Shown one piece after another: positions 63,906-64,000 of a DNA stretch of 64,000 bases. The position numbers and the translations under genes were made by a program. Where the stretch lies: contig NZ_CP034328.1 in assembly GCF_003940805.1 (NCBI RefSeq), positions 1 to 64,000 on the forward strand, read 5' to 3'. The stretch's first letter is position 1. Each line of letters opens with the position of its first letter. Source of the stretch: Tabrizicola piscis (GTDB lineage: Bacteria; Pseudomonadota; Alphaproteobacteria; Rhodobacterales; Rhodobacteraceae). The notes below the pieces were generated by a model. The model saw nothing but the letters and a program-made list of their open reading frames with translations. It was not told the DNA's origin and did not search any database.

Positions 63906-64000
63906 TTACACTCGCCTCAAGGTCGCAAGGTAAAAGCCATCGCCTCCGGTCAGTGGCGTCAGCGCAAGACTGCGCTCAAGCGTCCAGCCAGCAGACTTGG
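63906..64000 (-). CDS. C-terminus of an RsmB-like rRNA cytosine methyltransferase (partial)
   Basis: Only the last 31 codons are inside the window. They read GWTLERSLALTPLTGGDG and then FYLATLRRV before TAA. The ending TPLxGGDGFxxAxLRR is typical of RsmB/NOP-family 16S rRNA m5C methyltransferases, in which this is the last strand and helix of the SAM domain. The gene ends 74 nt before the cckA start on the same strand. The family call is good, but the exact member cannot be told from so little. Confidence 0.65.
   Translation of the reverse strand, partial: KSAGWTLERSLALTPLTGGDGFYLATLRRV

Overview
The window is a gene-dense, GC-rich chromosomal segment of an alphaproteobacterium of the family Rhodobacteraceae (order Rhodobacterales). 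The evidence is the CckA-type kinase with a CtrA-like box, the Mg-type HemB, the ScfR/RamB-like regulator, the lptF-lptG-lptD-surA-pdxA-rsmA order, the LuxR solo, and the hairpin repeats typical of these genomes. I cannot name a genus. I saw no rRNA, tRNA, CRISPR array, prophage, insertion sequence or conjugative gene. This is core chromosome mixed with catabolic operons.

Layout. 1-5492 (minus): a five-gene peptide-type ABC importer (oppD, oppF, binding protein, two permeases; the last runs off the left edge). 5734-12449 (plus): divergent catabolic genes, namely an ArgE-like M20 deacylase, a DAO-type FAD oxidoreductase, a compact Hsp70, an M20D amidohydrolase and a 4CL-like acyl-CoA ligase. 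12594-16598: an orphan multi-PAS hybrid histidine kinase. 16750-25968: a choline-kinase-like phosphotransferase overlapping a dimethylglycine/sarcosine dehydrogenase-type enzyme, then a serine-cycle block (aminotransferase, malyl-CoA lyase, malate thiokinase mtkAB) divergent from an ScfR/RamB-like regulator. 25985-33512 (minus): the LPS-export and outer-membrane assembly operon lptF-lptG-lptD-surA-pdxA-rsmA. 33668-39655: pepA-holC, an aspartic protease, marC, an ABC-F ATPase and ndk. 39840-44249: rpe-gph, a LuxR solo and rpsB-tsf. 44537-47644: an enolase-superfamily enzyme and the pseudouridine pair psuK-psuG. 47727-52471: a DUF502 protein, a patatin, bdhA, a candidate small RNA or attenuator, a frameshifted YejA-like binding protein and a tiny entericidin-type lipoprotein. 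52479-56526: a cupin/HTH regulator divergent from an acyl-CoA ligase, DsbA-like and MFS operon. 56523-64000: mfd, a small membrane protein, hemB, cckA and the C-terminus of an RsmB-like methyltransferase cut by the right edge.

How the genes work together. The 17-26 kb block can be read as a one-carbon module. Oxidative demethylation of methylated glycines with a folate-binding C-domain would supply methylene-THF, and SgaA, MclA and MtkAB would carry the glyoxylate and malyl-CoA steps of the serine cycle. The first 10 kb look like uptake and deacylation or oxidation of peptides or N-acylated amino compounds; the substrate is unknown.

The most notable non-coding signals are these: a promoter, hairpin and terminator unit upstream of bdhA (50317-50427); a TTAA-N7-TTAA box in front of cckA; twin TTTTCTGCGAAAA-core hairpins between mclA and mtkA; a palindrome filling the spacer of the oppD promoter; and two families of dispersed hairpin repeats. 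I found no clearly new defence or biosynthetic system. The best candidates for something undescribed are the small RNA or attenuator at 50.3-50.4 kb and the regulatory wiring of the C1 module.
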